A stretch of DNA of 64,000 nt, from assembly GCA_033063855.1 (NCBI GenBank), contig CP093829.1, positions 9,496,243 through 9,560,242 of the forward strand. Direction: 5' to 3'. The notes beneath the pieces were generated by a model that was not told the origin of the DNA, did not search any database, and worked only from the letters and a program-made list of their open reading frames with translations. A program made the position numbers and the translations under genes. Shown piece after piece: positions 46,431 to 58,018 of the stretch. Source of the DNA: Smittia aterrima. Its lineage: Eukaryota; Arthropoda; Insecta; Diptera; Chironomidae. The first letter of the stretch is position 1, and every line of letters begins with the position of its first letter.

Positions 46431-47478
46431 TCAGGGAAAATAAATTAATTGAAGAGTCGAATGAATTTCAATGCTGTAGTAGCTAATAGTCCGACCGTCT
46501 TCCATTTGTTGTCCATCGGCGGTCATCAAACGCTGATTCTCTGGACGAATTCCTTCCAAAACATGGATTCTAGCTTTGATTCTTGCGATGGTGTCGCATC
46601 CACTACTGTTGAGTCTGTAGGTCTTGCCAGTCGAAGTCTTGACAAAGATTTGATATCCTCCAAGACGCTCAACAAAATAAAGAATCGAATCATTTTGAAC
46701 GTTGTAGTCACTGAGAGTCCGATCGTCGTCCAATTTTTTTCCTTTGAAGATAAAACGCTGATCTACTGCACGGATTGCTTCCTGGATATAGATTCTTAAT
46801 TTGATTCTTGCGATGGTGTCCGACGGCTTGACTAGAAGTGGGATGGTCTTGTCATATAATGTCTTGATGAAGATTTGATAATTGTTTTGCTGCTGACGTC
46901 TCTGCTCTTCGATGACTATCTTTAAAACTTTTGGTGACAGCGGTTCATTTTCCATGCGAGGAATCACGTCGCTACAGAAGTAAAATAAATGTTAGGAAAT
47001 TATTTCTTCTTAATAATACAACTTACCGTTTAACAAATTCAAAAGAATCTTGTTGCAATTCTTTCAAATTGTCGTAAGCGTGAGACCAGCATAAGAGTTC
47101 GAGTGCGTTGTCCTTTGATAATTGGGAGTGAATTTCCTTAGCACAAAAGTCTCTCAATCCTCTTAAATCATAGTAATCGGATGCTTCGTAGATGTCCTGT
47201 GCCTTTTTTGATAATTTTGCTGGCATTTTTGCTTCGTAGATGAATTGCATCAACACTTCGAAGGTTTCTGGATCAATGCTGTCGACGATGCAAATGTTAT
47301 CACGAGCTTCCTGCATGCCAGAAGAGAAGAGACGAGCGAACACCGGACTTCTTGCAGCAAGAATATTCTTGTGAATCATAAACTCCTTTCCTTTGACAAC
47401 GAACTTAAAGTCAGCAAATGTAGAATCTTCACGCATTGCTGATAGAGCTTCGATAAGATTAGCTTTTGCTTCGTTCAT
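46431..47478 (-). CDS. BTB domain protein fused to two ubiquitin-like domains
   Basis: Exons: complement of 46431-46971 and 47027-47478, 330 residues, with a 55-bp intron joined in phase. Residues 1-150 are a BTB/POZ domain plus a 3-box-like helix pair (DSTFADFKFVVKGKEFMIHK, ARSPVFARLFSSGMQEARDN, LSKDNALELLCWSHAYDNL), the form of SPOP/Tdpoz-type Cul3 adaptors, but without a MATH domain. A linker of about 30 residues ends in QRRQQQNN. Two ubiquitin-like domains follow head to tail: residues 182-256 (YQIFIKTLYDKTIPLLVKPS ... ERLGG) and 257-330 (YQIFVKTSTGKTYRLNSSGC ... LIYFP). The first ends in GG right before the second, as in polyubiquitin, but RLRGG has become ERLGG. Exon 2 therefore resembles a decayed polyubiquitin fused to the BTB part. 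It may recruit Cul3 and mimic ubiquitin; this is inference. Confidence 0.88.
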
Positions 47479-47989
47479 TTTGCCTGATTTTCTTCAAAAA
47501 ATTAAATTTTTCTTTGTTTTTTCACTACACGATTAATCACGAAAGATCAGAAAGAAATAAGTGACGAGAGTCAAAGTGGGGAATAAAATTTTTTTCAAAG
47601 GTTGTTCAGATTTTGAAGGAGAATGTTGTATAAGAAGAACTCTGAATTTAAAGGTTTATTCAGAAAATGCGGCCGCAGAGCAATAAATGAGTTCATTCTT
47701 ATCGTAATAACGAATTCCTTGAACCATGTTTAACAAGTCTTGAGATAGATTTTATTTTATTTTATTTCAATAGAAATCTGTTACACAAATATATTAAATT
47801 TTGTTTCGTACGTAGACGTTAAATTCCCCCGCAAGTTAAATTCTCCTCTACTTGTTAAAAAGAAAATCTTAAAGTTAAAGTAATTTTTTTTTATTACAAG
47901 TTACAAGTCTTATTGGATTGGCAGAAATCGGAAAAAATATAAAATTTTAACATTGAGGAAACATTTCCTTTGTAAATTTCTTCAGTCAT
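47479..47989. other. Intergenic: 5' flank of the BTB fusion and 3' flank of Greatwall
   Basis: No gene was seen in these 0.5 kb. A TATA-like TTATACAACATT on the minus strand near 47620-47631 could serve the BTB fusion gene. Confidence 0.35.
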
Positions 47990-50452
47990 TTAACTCATCT
48001 CGAAGTTCGATAACTTTAAATGTTGCATTTCGTTGCGAGCTTGGAAGTAGCCGGTGTCTAAAGGATCATCAAGACTTGGCACAAACGGTGGCTCCATATT
48101 TTGAATGTTATCAAAGTCGATTGTTTCGAAGAACTTCATGGCTTTACATTCTTCAGCACCAGGGCGAGATGATGGCTGCATTGTCAGCATTGCTTCGACG
48201 GTTTCCATAGCTGAATTCGATAAGGCTTCATCTCCAACAGGCCATTCCATATCTGAGAAGAAAAAGAAAATAAATATTTTGATCATAAAAATCATTAATT
48301 CACTTACTTCGGCTTAAAATGTTTTCGAAGACTTTCTGTGGAGTTTCGTCGTTGAACGGAGGAATTCCAGTCATGAACTCGTAAAGACAAACGCCTAATG
48401 CCCACCAATCGACTTCCTTTCCATGACCTTGCCTAGTGAGAAAGAAATAATTAAAGAATCACTCACAATTTGTTAAATAAAAAAACTTACATCAACAGAA
48501 GCTCAGGTGCCAAATAATCTGGCGTACCGAGAATTCTTTCGTCTGATCCCATGAAGCCTCGTCGAACTGACTTTGGTGTACGAAACGGAGTCTTTGCCAT
48601 CTTGGGAGTGATCTGATCGACGCTTCTGATATTTTGAATCGGAGACATGGCCGGATCTTCAGTCATCTTAACGTATTGCAAGAGCTTTTTCTGTTGTTCG
48701 AGTGATGAATGTGGAACAGCGAAGCGTAGAACGTTGTTCTTCTTTCCTCGAGTAATTTTCTGAGTTGAAACAGGCGTCGAGACAATTACATTTGTGTTTA
48801 TGGCACTGAGACGAATCCCATCGTCCGGTGATGCCTTAATCTTCATGAGACCTGGCGATGAGTCTTTAGATTTATGTTTTTTTGGTGTGCTGCTTCCAAT
48901 GTCCATGCAGATCTCAATCTCCTGTGTCAGTCCAGTGTGTTGATTAGATTCACCATCGATTGAGAAATCAGCTCGATTTGTCAGTGTTCGCTTTCGAGTC
49001 ATGCCTCGATGAAAGTCAGGACGTTTGAAGCCTCGTCCCATGGGACGAACTGGCGAGTGAAGCTCGTGCTTGCTTTTGTCGCTTATGTTACTTCGAGAGA
49101 AATCAGATGCGGTTGTGTTTGAATAATTTCCAACCGAAAGTTCGTTGTTTGCGTTTCCAGAGATCGCTGATAAATCACTCTTGCGACTCGAAATGCCGCT
49201 GTCCTCGTGAAACTTGAATGCGACAGTTTTATTTGGCATCATCGAGAAGCTGAAGTTTTTCGCGCTGTTCTCTTTATCGCTGTCTGAGTCGAGTTGAATT
49301 TGAATATCATTTGAGGACGATGTCACATAAACATTTGAATTGATGCTTGAAGCTTCAGCTGTGTTGTAACTTGAGGCAGATCCAGAGGTTTCCATTGCCT
49401 TCATTAACTTGTTTGACATTGATGTCGAGAAGTTTATATCCTCAGCCGAAAAGAAAGGAGAGACTCCGGAGATTTTGCTGTCATTCATTTGTGAAACGTC
49501 GTTCTGTGAAGTATCAGCAAATTTATTTGTTTTGTTTGCCTCAATCTGGAAAGTTTTCTTTTCATTTGATCCGAAAGAAAGATGAGACGTCAAAGACAAC
49601 AATTGACCGGGTGTCCTTGTGTTTAAGTTAGGCGAGCAGTTGATCAAGTCGGAAATCTCCAAGTCTCGGGAAATCATTTCGATCTTGCTCAATCCAAAGT
49701 CTGTTAATTTAATGTGACCTCTTGCCGACACAAGCATGTTATCTCTGTGGAGACATTAGTCAAAAAGTTTTCAATGTTTTCGTAAAGTTGTGACTTACGG
49801 TTTGATGTCTCGATGAACGATTCCATGTTTGTGAAGATATTGAAGAGCAAGAAGAACCTCAGCGCAGTAAAATCTCGATGTGATCTCATCGAAGAACCCG
49901 TACATTGCCAGAAGAGACTTGAGATCACCACCAACCATATATTCAAGCACTAAATAGACCGAGGTAGAACTTTGCAGCGAGTAGAAGAGTCTTACGCAAA
50001 AAGGACTCTGCGAGAGTGCTAAAGCATTTCTCTCGGTGACGACTTGTGAGACCATGTTTTTGTGGATCATTTCACTCTTTTTCATGACCTAAACGAAAAG
50101 ATCTCATTAGAATTTAGTTTAAAAACAAACAGCTTCAGGATCACTCACTTTGATAGCATAAAGCTGACTTGGTTTCGTGTTTTTGTAGCCGAGGAAAACT
50201 TTGCCGAAGGCTCCTTTCGAAATTGGTTTGACGATACAAAAGTCGAGGATACTTGGTGGCTTTGTAACAGTTGACGCCTAAAATCGACAACAAATTAGTT
50301 ATTTTGATATGAAAGGACATGTGGAAAGAACTTACCGAAGTATTTGCTGTGAATTGTTCGAGATTTTTAAAAATCATAGATTCACTCGCCTCAGACTGAG
50401 TTTGCGAGATATCCTTAGAAGCTGATAGATCCTCGTCCTTAGGATCACACAT
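47990..50452 (-). CDS. gwl: Greatwall/MASTL serine/threonine kinase, 6 exons
   Basis: Exons: complement of 47990-48252, 48308-48432, 48491-49744, 49799-50088, 50149-50277 and 50336-50452, 725 residues, all phases consistent. It is an AGC kinase with the hallmark of Greatwall. The N-lobe and catalytic loop (ISKGAFGKVFLGY near 58; HRDIKPDN near 174-181; LTDFGLSK near 192-199) are separated from the rest of the activation segment (GTPDYLAPELL near 584-594) by a linker of about 385 residues. The C-lobe (VDWWALGVCLYEFMTGIPPF) and an AGC tail (FVPSLDDPLDTGYF) follow. Greatwall phosphorylates endosulfine (ENSA/ARPP19), which inhibits PP2A-B55 and allows mitotic entry. It is somewhat shorter than the animal homologues, mainly in the linker. 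It lies divergent to the JIL-1-type gene 1.3 kb away. Confidence 0.95.
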
Positions 50453-51763
50453 TCTGATATTATCACTTTCTCTTGTTCCAAAATCGTTTAATTTTAATTT
50501 TATTTGTTTTACGAGTTTATCAAAAAAATATGAAAACTTCAACTGCCGAGAGAGTGCGTTCAGTTTGACTTTCGGTTATTGAAAAACTTTCTTTAAAAGT
50601 TCTCAAGTCGCTGGAAAGAAATGTTTAAAAAGAATATCTCAGAAGAAATAGAAAGAATAATTAACAAAATAAACAAATCAAATTCACAAACATCAAAGCA
50701 ACTGAACGAACTCAAGAAATTGAACCGTGTTGCCAGAGCGCTCGTAAGATAAAGCGCTTCGTCTATACTAACTTGATAAACTACTCAGTTTATTTCATTT
50801 CTGTTTATTACAACTGTTCCGAATGAATTAAAGTATAAACAACATAAAAATTGAAGTTAAGACTCTCACGAACAACATTCAATCAAGGCAGCTACAAGTT
50901 TAGACGAGAACGAGAGAAATTTCGGAATTTAAGTTTTTCTTAAGAGTTTGCGAGAAGAAAAATTTCTCGGCTAAATTCGTTCGTTCAGTGATAAATGTTG
51001 ATTTTCTTATGTGAATCCAACGATCACAAATATCTACGTGGATTAAAAGAAATCCCGACGAGCAGAAAGTCCTTGAAATCGTGAAAAATAGGTTAGACAA
51101 TAAAAAAACAAATTTCATTGGAAAATCGAAGTGAAGAAGAAAACAATACATCCAGCTGAATATTGTGAGTATTGCAGCAGAAAGAAATATTCTGCTGATT
51201 AAACAGTGTTCCGCAATTTAAAGCAAAGCTTACAATAACTTAATAATTGAAGAGCAATGTCATAATCCTCTTGAAAGCAAACGCGAATACAAATCCAAAT
51301 CTCTCGATCCGACCAACTCACAATGATTTAAAAGTGAAAGTAGTTCAATTTCTCCCCAATCACGATTTCTTCCCGAAGTGTAAAGGAATTTCATTGAGCA
51401 AGCTTTGCTAATATTCCACAAGTTTTTAATCATTCATTATCACGAGTCTTGGCATCTTCAAGCGTTACTTTGTTGTTAATCGATTTGCAAATGCGGAAAG
51501 AGAAAAATTCTCCATTGCTGTAGTAAGCTAACTGTAATCGCAATGGGCAGTGTTCTCAAGACTCGAATTTCTTTATCAGCTTGCTTTCTTACACTGAGTC
51601 TAGTGGCTTGAGGTTTCTGTGACTCATTGCTCATATTTCGATAATGTTTTGGGTTTTTTTTTAGTTGCAACAATTTCGTTATTTGATGCGATGGGAATTA
51701 ACGTAAATTTCTCTCCATTTTATTAGATTCTTATAAGCTATGAGCATCTAAAAAATATTTAGC
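50453..51763. promoter_or_regulatory. Divergent upstream region between Greatwall and JIL-1
   Basis: 1.3 kb separates the two start codons. It must hold both promoters and 5'UTRs. No TATA box stands out next to either start, and I see no other gene. Confidence 0.4.
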
Positions 51764-54700
51764 ATGGCTGACAAATCATCAGAAAGCGGGTATTATGATG
51801 AGAGCACGATGAAGCGATCAAGAAAATATCAAAACGGCTCGAATAGGGATTCGGACGAGAGTGACGATGATCCAACAAATCACAGTGGCCTGGAATCTCA
51901 ATCACGTGCAAGATGTATCGATAATGAAATCGTTTTGATTGATGACGACTCAAACGATGAGGATCCATACGATAACAACAATGAAGAGTCTTCTCCAGAC
52001 AGACATCGCGACTATGAGAATGAACATAGAGACTCAGACGAAACAGAAAGAAATGACAGTGAAAGTGACGTTGTCGTTGTTGGTGAAGTCGCGCCACATG
52101 ATCAAGCAATTGAACTTTCAAAAATAAGATCGACAGGAGATCCTTTACATCCTTCAGACAGAGTCAGCATGAAGAACTTCAAACTCTTGAAGTTGTTAGG
52201 AACAGGAGCTTACGGTGAAGTTTTTCTCGTTAAGAAACGAGATGGTGAAGATGAAGGACAACTTTACGCCATGAAGATCCTCAAGAAGAAGAAGGTCACG
52301 ATGAAAAACAAAACGATCGAGCACACAAGAACAGAGCGAGAGGTGAGTGCGCAATAAATCATATTTGACCTCGTGCAATAAATTTGTTTTCCTCAGGTCC
52401 TCGAGAAAGTTATTGATTGCCCATTTCTTGCGACACTACATTACGCATTTCAAACGCCGGAGAAGCTTTATCTGGTCATGGATTTTGTACAAGGCGGTGA
52501 GCTATTCACGCACTTATTCAAAGACGAGCACTTCTCAGAAAGGCAAGTGCGATTCTACATCGCAGAAATAATTATTGCCTTGGAACAACTTCACAAGGTT
52601 TGTACTCAAATTTCTCTGTCTCCAATTTCGAATGTTTCACACAAAATCATTTCTCATTTTAGCTTAACATTATTTATCGCGACATCAAATTGGAAAATAT
52701 TCTCTTGGACGCAGAGGGTCATATCGTCATTACAGACTTTGGTTTGTCAAAAGAAATCATTGGCAATACAAAGGCTTACAGTTATTGCGGAACGATAGAA
52801 TATATGGTAAGACAATTAAATATTTCTCTTTGATTTCCTTTCAATGATCTCTTCTTATTCAACAGGCTCCTGAAATCGTATCACAAGGACAAGAAGGACA
52901 CGACTTGAATGTCGACTGGTGGAGCGTTGGAGTGCTCACCATTGAGTTGTTAACTGGTCAGTCTCCATTTTCACGCGAAGGAGAAGAAAGCAACCAAAGC
53001 GTGATCTCCGAAAGAATCAAAAATGATCCGCCTCAGATTCCGACGACTGTAAGTTTAAATAAATCTAACTTACAATTGCTAAATACTCATCTTTTTATTC
53101 TTCTTTTTAGATTGGATCAGATGCTCGAGATCTTATAGAGAAGCTTCTGAAAAAGAGAGCTGAACAGCGACTTGGTTTCCGTAAAGACGCTGAAGAGCTG
53201 AAGAAACATAAATTCTTCAAGAAAATCGATTGGAATAATCTCAAAACAAAGAAGTACAAACCTCCAAAGACTCCTCATCTCACCAGCAAAGAAGATGTCG
53301 GTCAGTTTGCTGAAGAGTTCACAGCCAAGGATCCAGTTGAGTCATCTGCTGAACCGTTGACTGTAAGAAATGCGGAAAAACTTTTCAAAGGTAAAATTAA
53401 AAATTTCCTAAATCTGAAAGAGAAAACTTAATGATTTGATTTCCAGGATATTCTTATGTTGCAACTAGCTTACGTCGTCATCGAGCTCCTGTCATACCAG
53501 AAACCGCCACACGGCCATCTCTTGAACAAGTTCATAGACTTCAACGCGAAGTAAGTTTTTAAAATCTTTTTATTTTCAATAAGTTTAATTAATCTTTTGT
53601 CTTCTTTCTCTTTTCTTAGGGCGGCTCAGAATTTTTCGAACAGTACAGAATTCAAGACGGCGAGGAACCAATAGGAGATGGAACTTACTCGATTTGCATG
53701 CGGTGTACTTCATTGAATTCTGAAAGAAAGTATGCTGTTAAGATAATGAACCTTGGACACGATGCAACACAAGAGATTGATGCCCTTAAAGTCTGCCAAG
53801 GTCATAACAACATTGTGAAGCTTCACAGACACTTGAAGGACTCACATCATAGTTACCTCGTTTTCGAACTGCTGGACGGTGGCGAACTTTTCAGTCGCAT
53901 CCGAGATCGAGATCATTTCAACGAGGAAATTGCTCGAAACATCTTCAAACAATTAATTGAAGCTATCAAGTACATGCACGGAAAGGACATTGTTCATAGA
54001 GATCTCAAGCCAGAAAACATAATGTTCGTGGATCGCGATGAAAACTCATTGCTCAAGTTGGTTGACTTTGGATTCGCCCGTCGTCGTTCTTCCGAAGAGA
54101 CAATTCCTTGCTACACACTCGAGTATGCTGATCCTGAAAGTCTCATGAATGGAACAACGAAAGCAAGTCGAGATATGTGGTCGCTTGGCGTAATTCTCTA
54201 CACGATGCTTGTTGGTGTCACACCTTTCCTACCCAAGGACATCACAAAGCGAGAAGAAAAAGCATATCGAATGAAAATCACATCAAACATTTATCAAGGA
54301 AACTTCGACAAGTCTCACGAAGCATGGAAAAAAATTTCCCCAGCAGCAAAGCAACTCATAGAAAAGCTGCTGGAAGTCCAAGAAGTCGATAGATACAATT
54401 TGAAGAATGTTATGAACCATCCTTGGGTTACGGAAAAAGGAATGAGTGATATTGAAGTTCAAGACGAAGTCGAGGAAAGTTTGAGTAACGGCTTCCGAAA
54501 GCAGAATATTAAATTCGACCCAGAAACGATTACAATCGACGACGATTCAACTGAACTTCCTCCTGCCAGAGAACAACGCGAAGAAGTTTGTTCGAACGAT
54601 AGCAGTGGAATTGTATTGTCTGATGGCAACGAAGGATCGCTCAGTAGCCATGTCGAAGAGCCAGTCGAAAGTGAAAGCGTACTTGATCTCTCTAAAACGA

Positions 54701-55866
54701 CTCCAATTGCAAAGCGCGAGACTCGGAAAAAGCGCGTAATACATTTGATTGAACAAAACACAGCAGTCAATAATTTCAAGGATATTGATGACGAGAAAGT
54801 CGATGAAACTTCCTTGGAGGAGCCTTCAGTGACTGAGACAAGCGCTGTTGAAGAAAAGCAAGATCATTTCCATGGATTCTCTGCTGTTCCTGTCACAGAC
54901 ATTGGAAATTGGGTTTTCGCTTTAGGTTCCTTGTCGCGACCAAAGAGCTCTGAAAAAACAGTTTACAATCTTGAGAAAACACTAAAACTGGATCAGGAAG
55001 CAGTTGATATCACACTGACTGTAATTAGTAACGTCAACAAAACAGGAAAACGTAAAAAGCGTCAAAAGAAATTGCCAAAGAATGTATCAACTTCAAATAA
55101 GTCCATAAATGAGTCCATCGAGAATGATCCACCAGCTTCAGCGAAACAAGAGAAACCTAGACGCTCAAATCAACCGAGAGCTGTTAAACAAGAAAGCGCT
55201 CAGAAAGTTATTTTGACGACACGAAGCCGGAAAACAAATTTAAACAAAGGAATCGATCAAAATCTCAACTTTGATCCTGCACCTCAATCTAAAGCAAAAG
55301 ACGAGACTCCGATCATAATTAAACGACGACGCAAGAAGAAAACAGAAATTGAGAAATTAGAAAGTTCGCCAAATATCGTTGTTAAAATTAAACCTGAGCC
55401 AGTCAACAAGAGCGTCATTCTACAAGAAACTTCTCGCTCCAAGAATCGAACTGAAAAGCGAAATGCGAGTCCTTTAGAGTTACCTACAAAGAAATTGAAG
55501 AAAACTCGAAAAGTCGATCAGCCAATCATTGAAAGAAAACTGAGAGGAAGACCAAAAGGAACTGTAATTGAATCATCCTCGACAATTCAAGAAGTGAAGG
55601 GAGAGCCATCAGAAAGAGTAACAATCGTGCAATCCTATCATCAAGTCCCAGTCAAAAAACCTCGACAAACACGTGCAAAGAAACTTGCTGCAAAGGAGAT
55701 TCAAGAAGATTCAACGCAAAATCTTTTGAATTCAACCTCCTCCCACCACTTCCCGTATGAGCCCGTCGAGAAACGGATGAAGATAGGAATTTTGGAGAGA
55801 AAAATCTATTCTCCTCGTGATCCTCCAATTCTTTCCATTAATGAGCTTCGCATAAAGCTCTTCTAA
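51764..55866 (+). CDS. JIL-1: JIL-1/MSK-type tandem kinase, 7 exons
   Basis: Exons 51764-52342, 52397-52597, 52663-52806, 52866-53048, 53111-53390, 53447-53550 and 53620-55866 join in phase to 1245 residues. An acidic, Ser/Asp-rich N-terminus precedes an AGC kinase domain (FKLLKLLGTGAYGEVFLVKK from about 139; YRDIKLENILL; ITDFGLSK; YCGTIEYMAPE) and the hydrophobic motif FKGYSYVA near 460. A CaMK-type second kinase domain follows (PIGDGTYSICMR; IVHRDLKPENIMFVD; VDFGFARR). The tail of about 450 residues is Lys/Arg-rich and contains an AT-hook-like RGRPKG near 1138. This is the layout of MSK1/2 and insect JIL-1, the chromatin kinase that phosphorylates histone H3 Ser10. The second domain reads ADPE where APE is usual. 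Length and basic tail fit JIL-1 better than MSK. Confidence 0.93.
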
Positions 55867-56266
55867 ACGAGACCATCCTACATGATGACAAGTACTTGTC
55901 GAACCAATTATTTTCATTTTCTAACGAACTACTTTCTTTTTTAATAATATTGCCACACGATCCACCCCAGTCATCAAAGAGTTGAGATCGAAGAGCGTGA
56001 ACTGGACTAAAGAACACTTTTTGTTGATTAATCGTTCGTTCGTTCAATGGAGTTAGATAAAAGTGCACTTAAGATAGAAGAAAGAGAACGGTTTATCAGT
56101 TTCTGTCTCGTTAGATTTTGCGTTTAAAAAATTGATAACTTATCAAGAACGATGTTGGGTTTAGAATTAAATAAAAAATATGTTTATATGATGAAAAGAT
56201 GAAATAAAAGAACCTCGATTCTTAGACTAACATAAAAAACTTTATTATTAAGTTGATTTAAATAAT
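55867..56266. other. Convergent 3' flanks of JIL-1 and EIPR1
   Basis: No gene. AATAAA occurs at about 56168 and 56203 on the plus strand, consistent with the end of the JIL-1 transcript. Confidence 0.5.
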
Positions 56267-57401
56267 TTACAACAAAATTTGATATTTATATTTTTTAGGA
56301 ATGCGAGTTACGATGACACGGCCATCATAGCTGACGGAAGCGAAAATCCAAGGATCTGCAGCGCTCCATTCGACACAGTAGACACTTTCCTCGTGATTAT
56401 CGAATGTCTCTAGGAGACCATCACTGAGATGAGTTTTCTTCGTTTTTTGAAATTCATCGTCGTCATCTAAGTCGAGTTCGTTGGTGGATGAACTGACATC
56501 TTTAGGAGCTTCAGAGCTGCAGGATGACGCACATGTTAAAAGAACTTTGCCATCGGAGCTTGAAGTGAGAATCAATTGATCGTGGAACTTGTTGAATGAC
56601 ACTGAGAAAATCCAATGCAAGTGGTCACGACGTGAGAAGACTGGCTCTTTGTTGTTTCTGACATCGAATATTTTTAAAATCGAGTCATCACCTCCCGTCG
56701 CAATATGAAATGCTTTGTTTGGGTTAACGTCGATGTCACGAATCTGTTGACTGTGAGCTTCGTCGATCTGCCACGAGACATGATTTGGATCTCGAATGTC
56801 GTAAGAGCGAACACCGTTTTCATAGAGAGCGAGAAATTGATTTGCATTCGACCACATTCCTCCTCCGAATTTTTTGCCTGAGATCTCCGCAATGACTTGA
56901 CTCTTCGACTCTGTTCTGTTAAACAGCAGAACTTTTCCATCAACAACTGAAGCAATCAAACTTGTATTCGATGGATGAAACTCCGTCGTTTTAATTTCAG
57001 ATCCAAATGGCTCAGTGTCGAGAATTTCAACATCGGCGAACTCAGATTCGATTCCGTCAGGAATTCTCATGATTGCAGTTTGCATCAGAAGCTCTGGCGA
57101 ACGTTTGCTCGTTGCGAATCTAAAAATAAACTTTCTTTTCATCAAATCCTCGAGAATCATTGATTACTTACACGGATGCGATTAACTTATCGTTTGGACA
57201 ACTTGTGAGTTTCCATATTTCGCCGAAATCATGAGGAAAAATCTTTGCGTGGAGTTTGTTGTTATCGTCGAGTTCAATTTGATGAATTTGGTTCTTTCCA
57301 TTGATGATCTGCGTGCCGATGAAGAATCTAATCTCTTCAGCGTCTTGTTGAGTTGTCAGACTTCTCGAATTAAATTCCAGTCCGTAAATTATGTTTTCCA
57401 T
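56267..57401 (-). CDS. EIPR1: EARP/GARP-interacting WD40 protein EIPR1 (TSSC1)
   Basis: Exons: complement of 56267-57119 and 57172-57401, 360 residues, with a 52-bp intron. The start MENIIYGLEFNSRSL and the following IRFFIGTQ match the conserved N-terminus of the family. WD40 units are visible (IKTTEFHPSNTSLIASVVDG, IRDIDVNPNKAFHIATGGDD, WIFSVSFNKFHDQLILTSSS, VYCVEWSAADPWIFASVSYD). EIPR1 interacts with the EARP and GARP tethering complexes in endosomal recycling, endosome-to-Golgi transport and dense-core vesicle biogenesis. An acidic insert (NELDLDDDDEF) sits before the last repeat. The length is close to the human protein. The ATG used is the one that gives the conserved start; an upstream in-frame extension begins with no better context. 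It is divergent to TXNDC17, 146 bases away. Confidence 0.9.
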
Positions 57402-57547
57402 GTTTGTAAACACTTTGATAACGTGGAACGTAGTTCGAGAACAAATCCGGGTCAATCAGAAGTTGCGTAAAGCTAAGTAACTCGAGAGTTTTCAGTTCAT
57501 ATCTTATCGGAATAAATTTTAAATTGCTATTAATCAAATTCTAAACA
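57402..57547. promoter_or_regulatory. Short bidirectional promoter (EIPR1/TXNDC17)
   Basis: Only 146 bases lie between the two divergent ATGs, so both promoters and 5' leaders must share this interval. No TATA box is evident, as is usual for housekeeping genes. Confidence 0.55.
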
Positions 57548-57978
57548 ATGGCTGAACAACACCACGTCAAAGGCTATGAAGGTTTCCTTCAATTCATCAA
57601 AGATTTTAAAGCTGGAGGAAAAGTTGTGAATGTTTTGTTTAGCGGCGAGAAAGATTCGAATGTAAGTTTTGATATTTGACTTTTCATGACTCACAATTCT
57701 TTGTTTTTTAGGGAGTTTCATGGTGTTCAGATTGCGTTGATGCTGAGCCTTTCATTACTGAAGCTATTGATAAGTTTGGAGAGAATTCAGTTTTAATTCA
57801 CGTTGACGTCGGAGGTCGAGCTTACTGGAAAGACATGAACAATCCCTTCCGCAAGGACAAGGACACTCATCTCTCCGTCATTCCAACATTGATCCGATGG
57901 AAGCAACCACAACGTCTTGAAGGAGACCAACTTTTGAAACCAGAGCTTTTGCAAATGTTTTTCGCTGATGAAGATTAA
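57548..57978 (+). CDS. TXNDC17: Thioredoxin domain-containing protein 17 (TRP14-like)
   Basis: Exons 57548-57661 and 57712-57978, 126 residues, with a 50-bp intron. The family signature WCSDC at residues 42-46 replaces the vertebrate WCPDC and keeps both redox cysteines. Other family features are YEGFLQFIKDF at the N-terminus, DAEPFITEAI after the active site, VDVGGRAYWKDMNNPFRKD, and the conserved cis-proline region VIPTLIRW. TXNDC17/TRP14 is a cytosolic thioredoxin-like disulfide reductase driven by thioredoxin reductase and active on small disulfide substrates. The length matches the family (123 in human). AATAAA directly after the stop codon is the likely polyadenylation signal; the opposing F-box gene ends only 40 bases away. 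Confidence 0.95.
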
Positions 57979-58018
57979 ATAAAAAGTTTTTTTACCGACA
58001 AATTGAACTTCAGTTTTA

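Noticed and set aside
51759..52121. 120-codon minus-strand ORF over the first exon of JIL-1
   Set aside because: His/Arg-rich antisense of the Asp/Ser-rich JIL-1 leader; the plus-strand frame runs directly into a kinase domain.
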